Below are positions 43,314 through 52,913 of a stretch of 64,000 nucleotides of DNA, piece by piece; positions within the stretch are counted from its first letter, which is position 1, and every line of letters begins with the position of its first letter. Made by a program: the position numbers and the translations under genes. The notes under the pieces were generated by a model. It was not told where the DNA came from and made no database searches. It saw only the letters and a program-made list of their open reading frames with translations. This DNA comes from Pseudomonas nitroreducens (GTDB taxonomy: Bacteria; Pseudomonadota; Gammaproteobacteria; Pseudomonadales; Pseudomonadaceae): NCBI RefSeq assembly GCF_024170165.1, contig NZ_JALJXP010000012.1:124001-188000 (forward strand), in the 5' to 3' direction.

Positions 43314-43640
43314 CTTCCACTCCTTGTTGCCGCTCTCACTCGGCAAAAGGGTCTTCGCAAGGCCCGTGCCAGAGGTCGATTTCCTGCCTATTCAATGACT
43401 TGCAAAGGCCGTTCAGGACGTCCGCACTGCCATGGTGCGAAACCGCCACAGGGCACGGGCGACGCGCCCTTTTTAGGGCCGCGGGCCGCGCCGGGGCTCG
43501 CTTGTCAGCCTCCGGGGCCAGAACTACGCTGCAAGAGCGTGGCCATTCCCCATGGACACGCAGCGGTCAACGGAGGTGCCATTTTTCTGCGCGCTGGTTC
43601 CGCAGTGGCTCCCACAACGAAGAACAACAGGAGTCCGTCC
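43314..43640. other. 327-bp divergent promoter region
   Basis: It lies between the Anbu operon and ydcS, so promoters for both directions must lie here. A short GGGCG/CGCCC hairpin followed by TTTTT (43457-43474, plus strand) could attenuate ydcS transcription; it is weak. No gene or clear operator was seen. Confidence 0.45.
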
Positions 43641-44807
43641 ATGTCATCTGTGTCCTTAGTGAAAGTCGCGGCGCTGGCCTTCGCCGGCGCCAGCCTGCTT
43701 TCCAGCGCCTCGCTGCAGGCCGCCGAAGAGCTCAAGCAACTCGGCAACCCCGAAGGCGCTCTCGACATCATTGCCTGGCCCGGCTACATCGAGCGCGGCG
43801 AGAGCGACAAGAACTACGACTGGGTCAGCCAGTTCGAGAAGGACACCGGCTGCAAGGTCAACGTGAAGACCGCCGCCACCTCCGACGAGATGGTCAGCCT
43901 GATGGCCAAGGGCGGCTACGACCTGGTCACCGCCTCCGGCGACGCCTCCCTGCGGCTGGTCTACGGCAAGCGCGTGCAGCCGATCAACATCGCCCTGGTG
44001 CCCAACTGGAAGAACGTCGACAAGCGCCTGCAGGACGCACCCTGGCACACCGTGGACGGCAAGCATTACGGCACGCCCTACCAGTGGGGGCCGAACGTGC
44101 TGATGTACAACACCAAGGTGTTCCCCAAGGCGCCGGAGAGCTGGAGCGTGGTGTTCACCGAACAGAAGCTGCCTGACGGCAAGAGCAACAAGGGCCGCGT
44201 GCAGGCCTACGACGGCCCTATCTACATCGCCGACGCGGCGCTCTATCTGAAGACCGCAGAGCCCAAGCTGGGCATCCAGGACCCCTATGAGCTCAACGAG
44301 GAACAGTACGCCGCGGCGCTGAAGCTGCTGCGCGGGCAGCAGAAGCTGATCCACCGCTACTGGCACGACGCGACGGTGCAGATGAGCGACTTCAAGAACG
44401 AGGGCGTGGCCGCTTCCGGCTCCTGGCCGTACCAGGTCAATGCCCTGCAGGGCGAGAAGCAGCCGATCGCCTCGACCATCCCCGGCGAAGGCGTCACCGG
44501 CTGGGCCGACACCACCATGCTGCACGTCGACGCCAAGCACCCGGTGTGCGCCTACAAGTGGCTGAACTGGTCGCTGGAGCCCAAGGTGCAGGGTGACGTC
44601 GCCGCCTGGTTCGGCTCGGTGCCGGCCTCGCCCGATGGTTGCACCGGCAGCCAGTTGCTGGGCGAAAAAGGCTGCGCCGCCAACGGCTACGACCAGTTCG
44701 ACCGCATCGCTTTCTGGAAGACCCCGCAGGCCAAGTGCGCCCAGGGGCAGTGCGTGCCTTATAGCCGGTGGACGCAGGATTACATTGCGATCATGGGCGG
44801 GAGGTGA
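43641..44807 (+). CDS. ydcS: Polyamine-type ABC transporter substrate-binding protein YdcS
   Basis: This 388-residue periplasmic binding protein has a signal peptide (ending SASLQAAE). The PotD/YdcS-type fold is recognised by LDIIAWPGYIERG, YDLVTASGDASLRLVYG and GTPYQWGPNVLMYN. Context with ydcT, ydcU, ydcV and patD supports uptake of putrescine, GABA or related amines. Cys residues near the C-terminus (GCTGSQLLGEKGCAA) may form a disulfide. CAGGAG sits 8 bases before the ATG. It is separated from ydcT by a repeat-rich 266 bases. Confidence 0.88.
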   Translation: MSSVSLVKVAALAFAGASLLSSASLQAAEELKQLGNPEGALDIIAWPGYIERGESDKNYDWVSQFEKDTGCKVNVKTAATSDEMVSLMAKGGYDLVTASGDASLRLVYGKRVQPINIALVPNWKNVDKRLQDAPWHTVDGKHYGTPYQWGPNVLMYNTKVFPKAPESWSVVFTEQKLPDGKSNKGRVQAYDGPIYIADAALYLKTAEPKLGIQDPYELNEEQYAAALKLLRGQQKLIHRYWHDATVQMSDFKNEGVAASGSWPYQVNALQGEKQPIASTIPGEGVTGWADTTMLHVDAKHPVCAYKWLNWSLEPKVQGDVAAWFGSVPASPDGCTGSQLLGEKGCAANGYDQFDRIAFWKTPQAKCAQGQCVPYSRWTQDYIAIMGGR

Positions 44808-44829
44808 CGCTGTATTACCCGCGTGAAAG

Positions 44830-44973
44830 CCCCTCTCCCCCGCCCTCTCCCTGAAGGGAGAGGGGGTATCCGAGTCAGGCATGCTGCCGTGCAAATGGCA
44901 TGCTTGGGCGCAGGTTGATGCCGTGATTACGCTTGATGCCGATCCAGTTCCCTCTCCCTTCAGGGAGAGGGGG
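44830..44973. repeat. CCCTCTCCC palindromic repeat pair
   Basis: Two palindromes of the CCCTCTCCCTGAAGGGAGAGGG type (about 44840-44866 and 44950-44971) form strong hairpins between ydcS and ydcT. Related copies are at 47824-47930 and 49421-49540. Confidence 0.85.
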
Positions 44974-45073
44974 TTCGGTATCAGCCACACCACGGCATCC
45001 AGCTGACCAAGCGCCCTTCCCCCCATGCGCTACCTTTTCTGATGCAGCCCTCGCCAATCAGGTAGCCAGCAGC

Positions 45074-46093
45074 ATGACCACAGCCGTCCAGTTCACCGAC
45101 GTGAGCCGTCACTACGGCGAGGTGCGCGCCGTCGATGCGGTGTCCATCGAGATCCGCGATGGTGAGTTCTTCTCCATGCTCGGCCCCTCCGGCTCGGGCA
45201 AGACCACCTGCCTGCGGCTGATCGCCGGCTTTGAGCAACCCACCTCCGGCTCCATCCGCATCCATGGCGCGGAAGCGGCGGGCCTGCCGCCCTACGAGCG
45301 CGACGTGAACACGGTGTTCCAGGACTACGCGCTGTTCCCGCACATGAGCGTGCTGGACAACGTCGCCTACGGCCTGAAGGTGAAAGGCGTGGCCAAGGCC
45401 GAGCGCTACCACCGCGCCGAAGAGGCCTTAGGGATGGTCGCCCTGGCCGGCTATGGCAAGCGCAAGCCGGCGCAGCTTTCCGGCGGCCAGCGCCAGCGCG
45501 TCGCCCTGGCCCGGGCGCTGGTGAATCGCCCGCGCGTGCTGCTGCTGGACGAGCCCCTCGGCGCGCTGGACCTGAAGCTGCGCGAGCAGATGCAGGTGGA
45601 GCTGAAGAAGCTGCAGCGCCAGCTCGGCATCACCTTCATCTTCGTCACCCATGACCAGAGCGAAGCACTGTCCATGTCCGACCGCGTGGCGGTATTCAAC
45701 AAGGGGCGCATCGAACAGGTCGACACCCCCGGCAACCTCTACCGCCGCCCCGCCACGCGCTTCGTCGCCGAGTTCGTCGGCACCGCCAACGTGCTGCGCG
45801 GCGACCTCGGCCAACGCCTGCTGGGCGAGTCGCGCCCGCACTCGCTGCGCCCCGAGCACGTGCGCTTCGGCCGCGCTGGCGACGGCGAGCTGGAAGTCAG
45901 CGGCACGCTGTTCGACGTGCAATACATGGGCGCCAGCAGCCGCTACGAGATCGAACTGGAAAACGGCGTGCGCCTGGTCGCCGCGCTGCCCAACGGCGAG
46001 CGCGAGGAGCAACGGCCGAAACCGGGTGACGCGGTGACCGCCTGCTGGGCACGCAGCGCGCTGGTGCCGCTGCTCGAGGAACCGGCGCCGTGA
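45074..46093 (+). CDS. ydcT: ABC transporter ATPase YdcT
   Basis: This 339-residue cytoplasmic ATPase of the spermidine/putrescine class has Walker A GPSGSGKTTCLRL, signature LSGGQRQRVALARAL and Walker B RVLLLDEPLGALD, plus the switch His (FVTHDQSEAL). A TOBE-type C-terminal domain (about 245-335) follows. The start ATG 45074 is chosen because the upstream extension covers the repeat. Its stop overlaps the GTG start of ydcU by translational coupling. Confidence 0.92.
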   Translation: MTTAVQFTDVSRHYGEVRAVDAVSIEIRDGEFFSMLGPSGSGKTTCLRLIAGFEQPTSGSIRIHGAEAAGLPPYERDVNTVFQDYALFPHMSVLDNVAYGLKVKGVAKAERYHRAEEALGMVALAGYGKRKPAQLSGGQRQRVALARALVNRPRVLLLDEPLGALDLKLREQMQVELKKLQRQLGITFIFVTHDQSEALSMSDRVAVFNKGRIEQVDTPGNLYRRPATRFVAEFVGTANVLRGDLGQRLLGESRPHSLRPEHVRFGRAGDGELEVSGTLFDVQYMGASSRYEIELENGVRLVAALPNGEREEQRPKPGDAVTACWARSALVPLLEEPAP

Positions 46094-46992
46094 GGGCGAT
46101 CTCCAGCTTCCTCTACCGACGCAGCACGCTCTACCTGCTGATGCTGCTGATCCCGCCGTTGCTGTGGTTCGGGGTGATCTACATCGGCTCGCTGTTCGCC
46201 CTGCTCTGGCAGAGCTTCTACACCTTCGACGACTTCACCATGGCGGTGACGCCGGACCTGACCCTGGCCAACTACCGGGCCCTGTTCAACCCGGCCAACT
46301 ACGACATAGTCCTGCGCACCTTCAGCATGGCGATTGCCGTGTCGGTGGCCAGCGCCATCCTCGCCTTCCCCATCGCCTACTACATGGCGCGCTACGCCGG
46401 GCCCAAGGAGAAGGCGTTCTTCTACATCGCGGTGATGCTGCCGATGTGGGCCAGCTACATCGTCAAGGCCTACGCCTGGACGGTGATCCTGGCCAAGGGC
46501 GGCATCCTCTACTGGATCATCGAGCACCTGCACCTGCTCGGCCTGCTGGACCTGCTGCTGCAGGTGCCAGGCGTGGGCGGCAACACGCTATCCACCTCGC
46601 ACCTGGGGCGCTTCTGGGTGTTCACCTACATCTGGCTGCCGTTCATGATCCTGCCGATCCAGGCCGCCCTGGAGCGCCTGCCACCCTCGCTGCTGCAGGC
46701 CTCGGCGGACCTCGGTGCGCACCCGCGGCAGACCTTCTTCCAGGTCATCCTGCCGCTGGCCTTCCCCGGCGTGGTGGCGGGCTCGATCTTCACCTTCAGC
46801 CTGACCCTGGGCGACTTCATCATCCCGCAACTGGTGGGCCCCAGCGGGCTGTTCATCGGCACCATGGTCTACGTGCAGCAGGGCGCGGTGGGCAACATGC
46901 CGCTGGCGGCGGCCTTCACCCTGGTGCCCATCGTGCTGATCGCCGTTTACCTGTCCATCGCCAAGCGGCTGGGGGCCTTCGATGCGCTCTGA
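46090..46992 (+). CDS. ydcU: ABC transporter permease YdcU
   Basis: This 300-residue inner-membrane permease of the PotB class has six predicted helices. The EAA-like motif reads [29 protein letters not shown] near residue 215. It begins with GTG overlapping the ydcT stop (GTGA). The 11-base overlap with ydcV shows coupled translation. Works with YdcV as the membrane channel of the amine importer. Confidence 0.92.
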   Translation: MRAISSFLYRRSTLYLLMLLIPPLLWFGVIYIGSLFALLWQSFYTFDDFTMAVTPDLTLANYRALFNPANYDIVLRTFSMAIAVSVASAILAFPIAYYMARYAGPKEKAFFYIAVMLPMWASYIVKAYAWTVILAKGGILYWIIEHLHLLGLLDLLLQVPGVGGNTLSTSHLGRFWVFTYIWLPFMILPIQAALERLPPSLLQASADLGAHPRQTFFQVILPLAFPGVVAGSIFTFSLTLGDFIIPQLVGPSGLFIGTMVYVQQGAVGNMPLAAAFTLVPIVLIAVYLSIAKRLGAFDAL

Positions 46993-47803
46993 CGCCCACT
47001 CCACCGACCGCCCCTCCTGGTTCCTGCGCCTGGCAGCCTGGGGCGGGCTGGTGTTCCTGCACTTCCCGATCCTGGTGATCCTGCTCTACGCCTTCAACAC
47101 CGAGGAGTCGGCCTACAGCTTCCCGCTGCAGGGCTTCACCCTGAAGTGGTTCAGCATCGCCTTCGGGCGCGGCGACGTGCTCGACGCCATCTGGCTCTCG
47201 GTGAAGATCGCCTGCGTCGCCACGCTGATCGCCATGCTCCTCGGCACCCTGGCCGCCGGCGCGCTGTACCGCCGCGATTTCTTCGGCAAGGAGAGCATCT
47301 CGCTGATGCTGATCCTGCCCATCGCCCTGCCCGGCATCATCACCGGTATCGCCCTGCTCTCGGCGTTCAAGACGCTGGGGATCGAGCCGGGCTTCCTGAC
47401 CATCGTCATCGGCCACGCGACCTTCTGTGTGGTGATCGTCTACAACAACGTGATCGCGCGCTTCCGCCGCACCTCCTTCAGCCTGATCGAGGCGAGCATG
47501 GACCTGGGCGCCGACGGCTGGCAGACCTTCCGCTACATCATCCTGCCGAACATCGCCACGGCGCTGCTGGCCGGCGGCATGCTGGCCTTCGCCCTGTCGT
47601 TCGACGAGATCATCGTCACCACCTTCACCGCCGGCCACGAGCGCACCCTGCCACTGTGGCTGCTCAACCAGCTGACCCGCCCGCGCGACGTGCCCATCAC
47701 CAACGTCGTCGCCATGCTGGTGATGCTCGCCACCATGCTGCCGATCCTCGGCGCCTATTACCTGACGCGGGGGACCAGCGATGTGGCGGGGGGCGGGAAA
47801 TGA
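46982..47803 (+). CDS. ydcV: ABC transporter permease YdcV
   Basis: This 273-residue PotC-type permease has the EAA-like motif [30 protein letters not shown] and several helices starting with [24 protein letters not shown]. It completes the importer with YdcU, YdcT and YdcS. It is separated from patD by 155 bases containing palindromic repeats. Confidence 0.92.
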   Translation: MRSDAHSTDRPSWFLRLAAWGGLVFLHFPILVILLYAFNTEESAYSFPLQGFTLKWFSIAFGRGDVLDAIWLSVKIACVATLIAMLLGTLAAGALYRRDFFGKESISLMLILPIALPGIITGIALLSAFKTLGIEPGFLTIVIGHATFCVVIVYNNVIARFRRTSFSLIEASMDLGADGWQTFRYIILPNIATALLAGGMLAFALSFDEIIVTTFTAGHERTLPLWLLNQLTRPRDVPITNVVAMLVMLATMLPILGAYYLTRGTSDVAGGGK

Positions 47804-47823
47804 ATCCTGGCGTTTTGCGAAGC

Positions 47824-47930
47824 TCCCTCTCCCCCGCCCTCTCCCTGAAGGGAGAGGGAGCATCCGTGCAGCGGGATACCACTGCGCAGAGGACAGCCCC
47901 CTCTCCCTCTGGGAGAGGGTTGGGGTGAGG
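47824..47930. repeat. CCCTCTCCC palindromic repeats before patD
   Basis: CTCCCTCTCCCCC...GGGAGAGGGAG (47824-47861) and CCCCCTCTCCCTCTGGGAGAGGG (47897-47919) form stable hairpins between ydcV and patD. Confidence 0.82.
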
Positions 47931-47958
47931 GAAACCCACTCACGAAAAGGAGCCCCCC

Positions 47959-49383
47959 ATGCAAACCAAACTCCTGATCAACGGCCAGTTCGTCGCCGGC
48001 GAAGGCGCCGCGCTGGACATCCTCAACCCCGCCACCGGTACCGTCATCGGCCAGATCGCCGAAGCCAGCGAAGCCCAGGTGGACAGCGCCGTGCGCGCCG
48101 CCAATGCGGCGTTCGACGGCTGGTCGCAGACCGCGCCGAAAGACCGCGCCATGCTCCTGCTGCGCCTGGCCGACCGCATCGAGGAACACGCCGAGGAGCT
48201 GGCCCGGCTGGAGTCGGACAACTGCGGCAAGCCCTACGCCGCCGCGCTGAACGACGAGATCCCGGCCATTGCCGACGTGTTCCGTTTCTTCGCCGGCGCC
48301 TGCCGCGTGCTGCCCGGCTCCGCTGCCGGCGAATACCTGCCCGGCTTCACCTCGATGATCCGCCGCGACCCGGTGGGTGTGGTCGCCTCCATCGCACCGT
48401 GGAACTACCCGCTGATGATGGCCGCGTGGAAGCTCGGCCCGGCACTGGCCGCGGGCAACTGCGTGGTGCTCAAGCCGTCCGAACAGACGCCGCTGACCGC
48501 CCTGCGGGTAGCCGAATTCATCGCCGAGCTGTTCCCTGCCGGCGTGGTCAATCTGGTGTTCGGCCGCGGCCCGAGCGTGGGCGCGCCGCTGGTCAGCCAT
48601 GACCTGGTACGGATGGTTTCGCTGACCGGTTCGGTGGGCACCGGCAAGGCCATCATCAAGAGCGCCGCCGACAGCGTGAAACGCCTGCACATGGAGCTGG
48701 GCGGCAAGGCCCCGGTGATCGTCTTCGACGACGCCGACCTGGAAGACGTGATCGCCGGCATCCGCACCTTCGGCTTCTACAACGCCGGGCAGGACTGCAC
48801 CGCCGCCTGCCGCATCTACGCCGGCAGGAAGGTCTACGACAATTTCGTCGCCGACCTCGCCAGCGCGGTATCGAGCCTCAAGATCGGCCTGCAGAACGAC
48901 CCGGCTACCGAACTCGGCCCGCTGATCACTGCGGACCAGCGCAACCGCGTCTCCGGCTTCGTCGAGCGCGCCAAGGCCAGCCCGCACATCCAGATCGCCA
49001 CCGGCGGCAAGATGGTCAGCGGCAACGGCTTCTTCTACGAACCGACGGTGGTGGCCAACGCCCAGCAGGACGACGAGATCGTCCGCCGCGAAGTGTTCGG
49101 CCCGGTGGTATCGGTGACGCCGTTCAGCGATGCCGACGAAGCGGTACGCTGGGCCAACGACTCCGACTACGGCCTGGCCTCTTCGGTGTGGACGAAGGAT
49201 GTCGGCCGCGCCTCACGGGTGGCGGCGCGGCTGCAGTACGGCTGCACCTGGGTGAACACCCACTTCATGCTGTGCAGCGAGATGCCCCACGGCGGCTTCA
49301 AGCAGTCCGGCTACGGCAAGGACCTGTCCATGTACGGCCTGGAGGACTACACCGTGGCGCGGCACATCATGTTCAAGCATTGA
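47959..49383 (+). CDS. patD: Gamma-aminobutyraldehyde dehydrogenase
   Basis: This 474-residue aldehyde dehydrogenase oxidises 4-aminobutanal, made from putrescine, to GABA. ALDH landmarks are [21 protein letters not shown], the GSVGTGK NAD loop, [17 protein letters not shown] (general-base Glu) and [13 protein letters not shown] (catalytic Cys). The [22 protein letters not shown] end is typical of YdcW/PatD. The AAAGGAG site is clear. Co-location with ydcSTUV gives an uptake-plus-oxidation operon as in E. coli. Confidence 0.93.
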   Translation: MQTKLLINGQFVAGEGAALDILNPATGTVIGQIAEASEAQVDSAVRAANAAFDGWSQTAPKDRAMLLLRLADRIEEHAEELARLESDNCGKPYAAALNDEIPAIADVFRFFAGACRVLPGSAAGEYLPGFTSMIRRDPVGVVASIAPWNYPLMMAAWKLGPALAAGNCVVLKPSEQTPLTALRVAEFIAELFPAGVVNLVFGRGPSVGAPLVSHDLVRMVSLTGSVGTGKAIIKSAADSVKRLHMELGGKAPVIVFDDADLEDVIAGIRTFGFYNAGQDCTAACRIYAGRKVYDNFVADLASAVSSLKIGLQNDPATELGPLITADQRNRVSGFVERAKASPHIQIATGGKMVSGNGFFYEPTVVANAQQDDEIVRREVFGPVVSVTPFSDADEAVRWANDSDYGLASSVWTKDVGRASRVAARLQYGCTWVNTHFMLCSEMPHGGFKQSGYGKDLSMYGLEDYTVARHIMFKH

Positions 49384-49420
49384 GGCAAGCCAGCGGCACG
49401 AGACACTCCGCACGAGGGGG

Positions 49421-49540
49421 CCCCTCTCCCCCGCCCTCTCCCTGAAGGGAGAGGGAGCAGCCTGTGCCGGCTGACACCGTTGATTTCAGCCGGCTCCGAT
49501 CCAGTCCCCTCTCCCTTCAGGGAGAGGGTTAGGGAGAGGG
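49421..49540. repeat. CCCTCTCCC palindromic repeats after patD
   Basis: Two more copies (49421-49455 and 49505-49540), plus a GCGGACTCCGTCCGC unit at about 49571-49585, fill the gap to the amidotransferase gene. They form strong hairpins and may stop patD transcription. Confidence 0.8.
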
Positions 49541-49616
49541 CCGATCCGAGCGAAGAAGTACCTCATAGGAGCGGACTCCGTCCGCGATAACTCGCCACCG
49601 CACCGAGACAGCAGGA

Positions 49617-50321
49617 TCAGACCAACCCGGCCAGCTTCAGCCAATGCTGGTAGAGCCCTTCCGCCACGCGGTTCATCGCCGCGACCTTCTGCGGCAGGTC
49701 GGCCAGCATCGATTCCGCGCTTTCCTGGCTGGGCTGGCTCGGGTCCAGGTAGTCCGGGAAGCCGTTCACCCAGCCGCTGACCAACTCCTCGGTCATCTCC
49801 GGATGGCCCTGCAAGCCGAGGATGCGCTCACCAAAGCTGAAGCCCTGATTCTCGCACCAGGGGCTGGAGAGCAGGCGGGTGGCGCCCTGGGGAATGTCGA
49901 AGGTATCGCCATGCCACTGGTAGATCGGGAATTCCTCGGGCAGGTGCGCCAGCCACGGGCTCTGCCCTTCCTCGCGGCGCATGGGCTGCCAACCCATCTC
50001 GGTGTACGGCAGGCGGTGGATATCGGCGCCCAGTGCCTTGGCCAGTAGCTGGCCGCCCAGGCAGTGACCGATCATCGGCACGTCGCGCTCGATGAAGCGG
50101 CGGATCGCGGCGATCTCGTCACGCAGCCATTGCAGATCGTCGTTGACGCTCATGGGCCCGCCCATGATGGCGACGGCTTTCGGCCGCTCCAGGTCGTAGC
50201 CTTGCAGCTCGCCCAGGTCGACACGACGTACGTCGAACGGCAATTGCAGACGGTCGAGCAGCGCACCCAGGTGGCCGGGCGGGCAGAAATCGACGTGGGT
50301 CAGGATCAGGATATCGGTCAT
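49617..50321 (-). CDS. Class I glutamine amidotransferase (GMP synthase-like)
   Basis: This 234-residue protein has Cys87 (IGHCLGGQLLAKAL) and the LGLQGHPEMTEELV His173/Glu175 pair. It is a stand-alone GATase-1 domain distinct from the one at 32454-33191. Its place next to patD could hint at gamma-glutamyl polyamine or GABA metabolism, as with PuuD, but no synthetase is nearby, so this is only a suggestion. GGAGGTG directly precedes ATG 50321, which is favoured over a GTG 6 bases upstream. Confidence 0.85.
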   Translation of the reverse strand: MTDILILTHVDFCPPGHLGALLDRLQLPFDVRRVDLGELQGYDLERPKAVAIMGGPMSVNDDLQWLRDEIAAIRRFIERDVPMIGHCLGGQLLAKALGADIHRLPYTEMGWQPMRREEGQSPWLAHLPEEFPIYQWHGDTFDIPQGATRLLSSPWCENQGFSFGERILGLQGHPEMTEELVSGWVNGFPDYLDPSQPSQESAESMLADLPQKVAAMNRVAEGLYQHWLKLAGLV

Positions 50322-50535
50322 GGTCACCTCCGCGCGGCAGTCTGCCGCATCGGTGGCGCCGTGGAAACCTGGCGTGTCCGCAAGCTTGTCCTTGCACGGT
50401 TGCCGCCCAGGGGGCTATCACCAGGGTAGAAAGGCGCGCCGTCACTGCTGGCGACGGCGCGCATTTTCAGTCTTACGGGTAAAGAGCGCGGGTAGAAGAT
50501 CAGCCGTCCTGGGACGGCTCAACGACGTGTTGCGA

Positions 50536-50874
50536 TCAACGCAGGGAAGTGACCTCCTGGGTCACGCCCCAACCATCGAGCGTACCGCCCAGTGGCAACA
50601 CGACTTCCTCAAGGTCGTGTTCGAAATCGCCGATGGCGGCATGGGTGGCGAACATCACCTTGCTGATCTGCAGGTTCCAGCCGCCGTCATCGCGTGCTTC
50701 GACCTGGGTTCTCAGCGACTCGCCGCGAAACTGCCGGGCAGCTTTGCGGGCGTTCTGTTCATCGGAAAAGATGGCGAAAAAATCGATGGGATGAATACGA
50801 GCGAAATCGAAGCCACCTTCCTTCATCCGGCGCAACACGTTGACGCTGATATCCTCCGAGAGGGGCTTTTCCAT
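50536..50874 (-). CDS. RraB-type ribonuclease E inhibitor domain protein
   Basis: This 112-residue protein resembles the RraB family (regulator of RNase E activity B): MEKPLSEDISVNVLRRMKEGGFDFARIHPIDFFAIF, then VEARDDGGWNLQISKVM and FEHDLEEVVLPLGGTLDGWGV. If it is a true RraB it would bind RNase E and slow mRNA decay. Assignment is from pattern recognition. AGGAGG precedes ATG 50874 by 8 bases. It is downstream of the DMT transporter gene but separated by a hairpin. Confidence 0.7.
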   Translation of the reverse strand: MEKPLSEDISVNVLRRMKEGGFDFARIHPIDFFAIFSDEQNARKAARQFRGESLRTQVEARDDGGWNLQISKVMFATHAAIGDFEHDLEEVVLPLGGTLDGWGVTQEVTSLR

Positions 50875-50920
50875 GGTACGCACCTCCTGTCGAGACGTTC
50901 AGAGTGTATTCCCCGCCAAC

Positions 50921-50945
50921 GAATACGCCCGGTGCGGGCGTATTC
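50921..50945. repeat. Perfect 10-bp hairpin upstream of the RraB-like gene
   Basis: GAATACGCCC / GGGCGTATTC with a GGTGC loop lies between the DMT gene and the RraB-like gene. No U-run follows, so it could be an operator or an mRNA structure. Confidence 0.6.
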
Positions 50946-51089
50946 CGGGCACTTCAGTGTGCCGCCAGGAAACGTCAAATGCCGCAACGTCCCCCGAAAT
51001 GGTAGCCAACTCCGTCGAACGCGCCGAGCGGCGCAACGGAATTCACCGGCCACATTCCTCAGAGTAGCGCCTGAGTACGGGACGTGCCG

Positions 51090-52013
51090 CTACTTTGACG
51101 CTTTGCGCCGTTGGGCGGCGACAGGCGGCAAAGGCACCACGGCGGCCGCGCGCACTCTGGTTCCGAGCAGCAATGCCGCCAGCACGAAAGCCATCCCCAG
51201 GGCATGCCCAGCACTGAAATGCTCAGCGAGCAACAGAACGCCTACCAACGCAGAACTAACCGGCATCAATCCGGTAAACAGTCCGGCGATGCTCGCCGGA
51301 ACTTGCGAGATACCCCGGTACCAAAGCAGAAACGACAGCACGCTGGCACTGAGCGCATAGAAAAGCACCCAAGCCCAGGTGGCTGCGCTCGGCATACGCC
51401 AATCGAAGGCCAGTACCTCAGGCAATGCCAGCGGCAGAAACAGCAGTAATCCCGACAGGTTGACGCCGAACGCCATCGCCCAGGGCCTCACGCTGAACGA
51501 CAGCCGGCGTGAGAACACGGCGAACAATGCCTCGGCCAGCACGGCACCGAGTACCAGCATATTGCCGAGGGCACTGCTCTCCCCAGCCACAGATCGATCC
51601 AGCAAGTTCAGCAGAGCGATTCCAGCCACTGCCAGAACGATCGCCAGCAGTTGTCGTCGACTGATCTTCTCGCGCAGCCAAAGCCAGGCCAGCAATGCGA
51701 CCACACTAGGGGTCGCGCTGGTGATGATCCCAGCGCTGGTGGCCGAGGTGTGCAATACGCCTTGAAGCATGCACAGACTGAACAGGAAGCAGCCGAAGAA
51801 TGCCTGTAGAAACAATCCACCGCAGACCCGGCGATTCAGCCCTTTACGCATATCGCCGACAAACATGCCCGGCAGCAGCACAACGCTGGCGATCAGGAAA
51901 CGCAACACCGCCAGCAGGTAGACCGGGACTTCAGTCAGGATCAGTTTGCCAATGGCGATATTGCCTCCAACGAGCAACATCGACAGGGAAAGGCAGAGAA
52001 ACGCGAACGGCAT
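51090..52013 (-). CDS. EamA/DMT-family transporter
   Basis: This 307-residue inner-membrane protein has two EamA repeats and about ten helices. Markers are LLAVLRFLIASVVLLPGMFVGD, SATSAGIITSATPSVVALLAWLWLREKI in the first half and ASIAGLFTGLMPVSSALVGVLLLAEHFSAGHALGMAFVLAALLLG in the second. The family exports amino acids or metabolites; the substrate is unknown. ATG 52013 has AAGGATG upstream. Confidence 0.88.
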   Translation of the reverse strand: MPFAFLCLSLSMLLVGGNIAIGKLILTEVPVYLLAVLRFLIASVVLLPGMFVGDMRKGLNRRVCGGLFLQAFFGCFLFSLCMLQGVLHTSATSAGIITSATPSVVALLAWLWLREKISRRQLLAIVLAVAGIALLNLLDRSVAGESSALGNMLVLGAVLAEALFAVFSRRLSFSVRPWAMAFGVNLSGLLLFLPLALPEVLAFDWRMPSAATWAWVLFYALSASVLSFLLWYRGISQVPASIAGLFTGLMPVSSALVGVLLLAEHFSAGHALGMAFVLAALLLGTRVRAAAVVPLPPVAAQRRKASK

Positions 52014-52151
52014 GGCGGCATCCTTGCAGCGACAGGGATAGGGCCCCAGGAGCGAGACCGGGGCTCCAGCATTCTGTCGGAGCCCCTCACACACAAGCAC
52101 CGAGCCCGGCGATTGGTCATCGCGCAGGGAAAAGGCACGATCCCGTCATAC

Positions 52152-52913
52152 TCAGGCACGGCTGAGCCAGGCCATCACCCAGCGGTTGATCGCCGGTGGC
52201 GACAGCTGGCCGGACCAGTACATGGCACGGAACATCGCGCCGATGGGCCGGTGCACTCCGCCGCTCTGCGCCTGCCGCCACGCGGCGTGGGCGATGTCCT
52301 CGGCCACCAGGGTGACACCCAGGCGGCGCAGCACCGGCGGCTCGAAGGTCTGGCTGGCGACCATCGGCGTGCGCACGAAGGGCGGCATCAGGTCGGCGAC
52401 GCGGATGCCCAGCTCGCGCCATTCCAGCTCCAGCGCCTCGGTCAGCCCGCGCACGGCGAACTTCGAGGCCGAGTAGCTGGCCATCTGCGGCACGCCATAG
52501 AGCCCGGACGCCGAGCCCATGTTCAGCACCTGCGCGCCCGGCGTGCGCTTGAGGAATGGCAGCGCGGCATAGCAGCAGTTGAGGACGCCCTGCACGTTGA
52601 TGGCGATGATGCGGTTGTGCTCGGCAAGGCTGATGTCCTCGAAGCGCCCGAAGCGCAGGATGCCCGCGCAGTTGAACAGCAGGCGCAGGTGGCCATCGTG
52701 GGCTTCGGCGAACTCGCGTACCGCTGCCGATACCGCCTCGGCATCGGTGACATCCAGCGCCCGCTGCCAGGCGCCGCCCAGCTCGGCAGCCAGCGCTGCC
52801 AGGGGTTCGGGGTTGAGGTCGATCAGGCCGACGCGCCAGCCACGCTGGTGGAACAGTTTTGCAGTGGCGGCGCCGATGCCCGAGGCGCCGCCGCTGATCA
52901 GGATGGTATTCAT
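52152..52913 (-). CDS. Short-chain dehydrogenase/reductase
   Basis: This 253-residue classical SDR has GGASGIGAA (8-16), NCAG (81-84), catalytic Ser near 134-136, Tyr147 and Lys151 (YSASK). The Asp at position 32 (LIDLN) suggests NAD preference. The start overlaps the hydrolase stop (ATGA), so it is co-translated with the hydrolase and the monooxygenase. It probably oxidises or reduces an alcohol/ketone handled by these enzymes. Confidence 0.9.
   Translation of the reverse strand: MNTILISGGASGIGAATAKLFHQRGWRVGLIDLNPEPLAALAAELGGAWQRALDVTDAEAVSAAVREFAEAHDGHLRLLFNCAGILRFGRFEDISLAEHNRIIAINVQGVLNCCYAALPFLKRTPGAQVLNMGSASGLYGVPQMASYSASKFAVRGLTEALELEWRELGIRVADLMPPFVRTPMVASQTFEPPVLRRLGVTLVAEDIAHAAWRQAQSGGVHRPIGAMFRAMYWSGQLSPPAINRWVMAWLSRA

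Noticed and set aside
43457..43474. Riboswitch or strong attenuator upstream of ydcS
   Set aside because: Only a 5-bp stem with five T was found; too weak to call and no aptamer pattern is visible.
42051..43640. N-terminal extension of ydcS over the ATP-grasp gene
   Set aside because: The extension is antisense to a certain gene; the signal peptide begins at 43641 with a good ribosome site.
44830..49540. CRISPR-like appearance of repeated CCCTCTCCC units
   Set aside because: Units are palindromes with irregular spacing, in three separate gaps and without cas genes; they are extragenic hairpin repeats.
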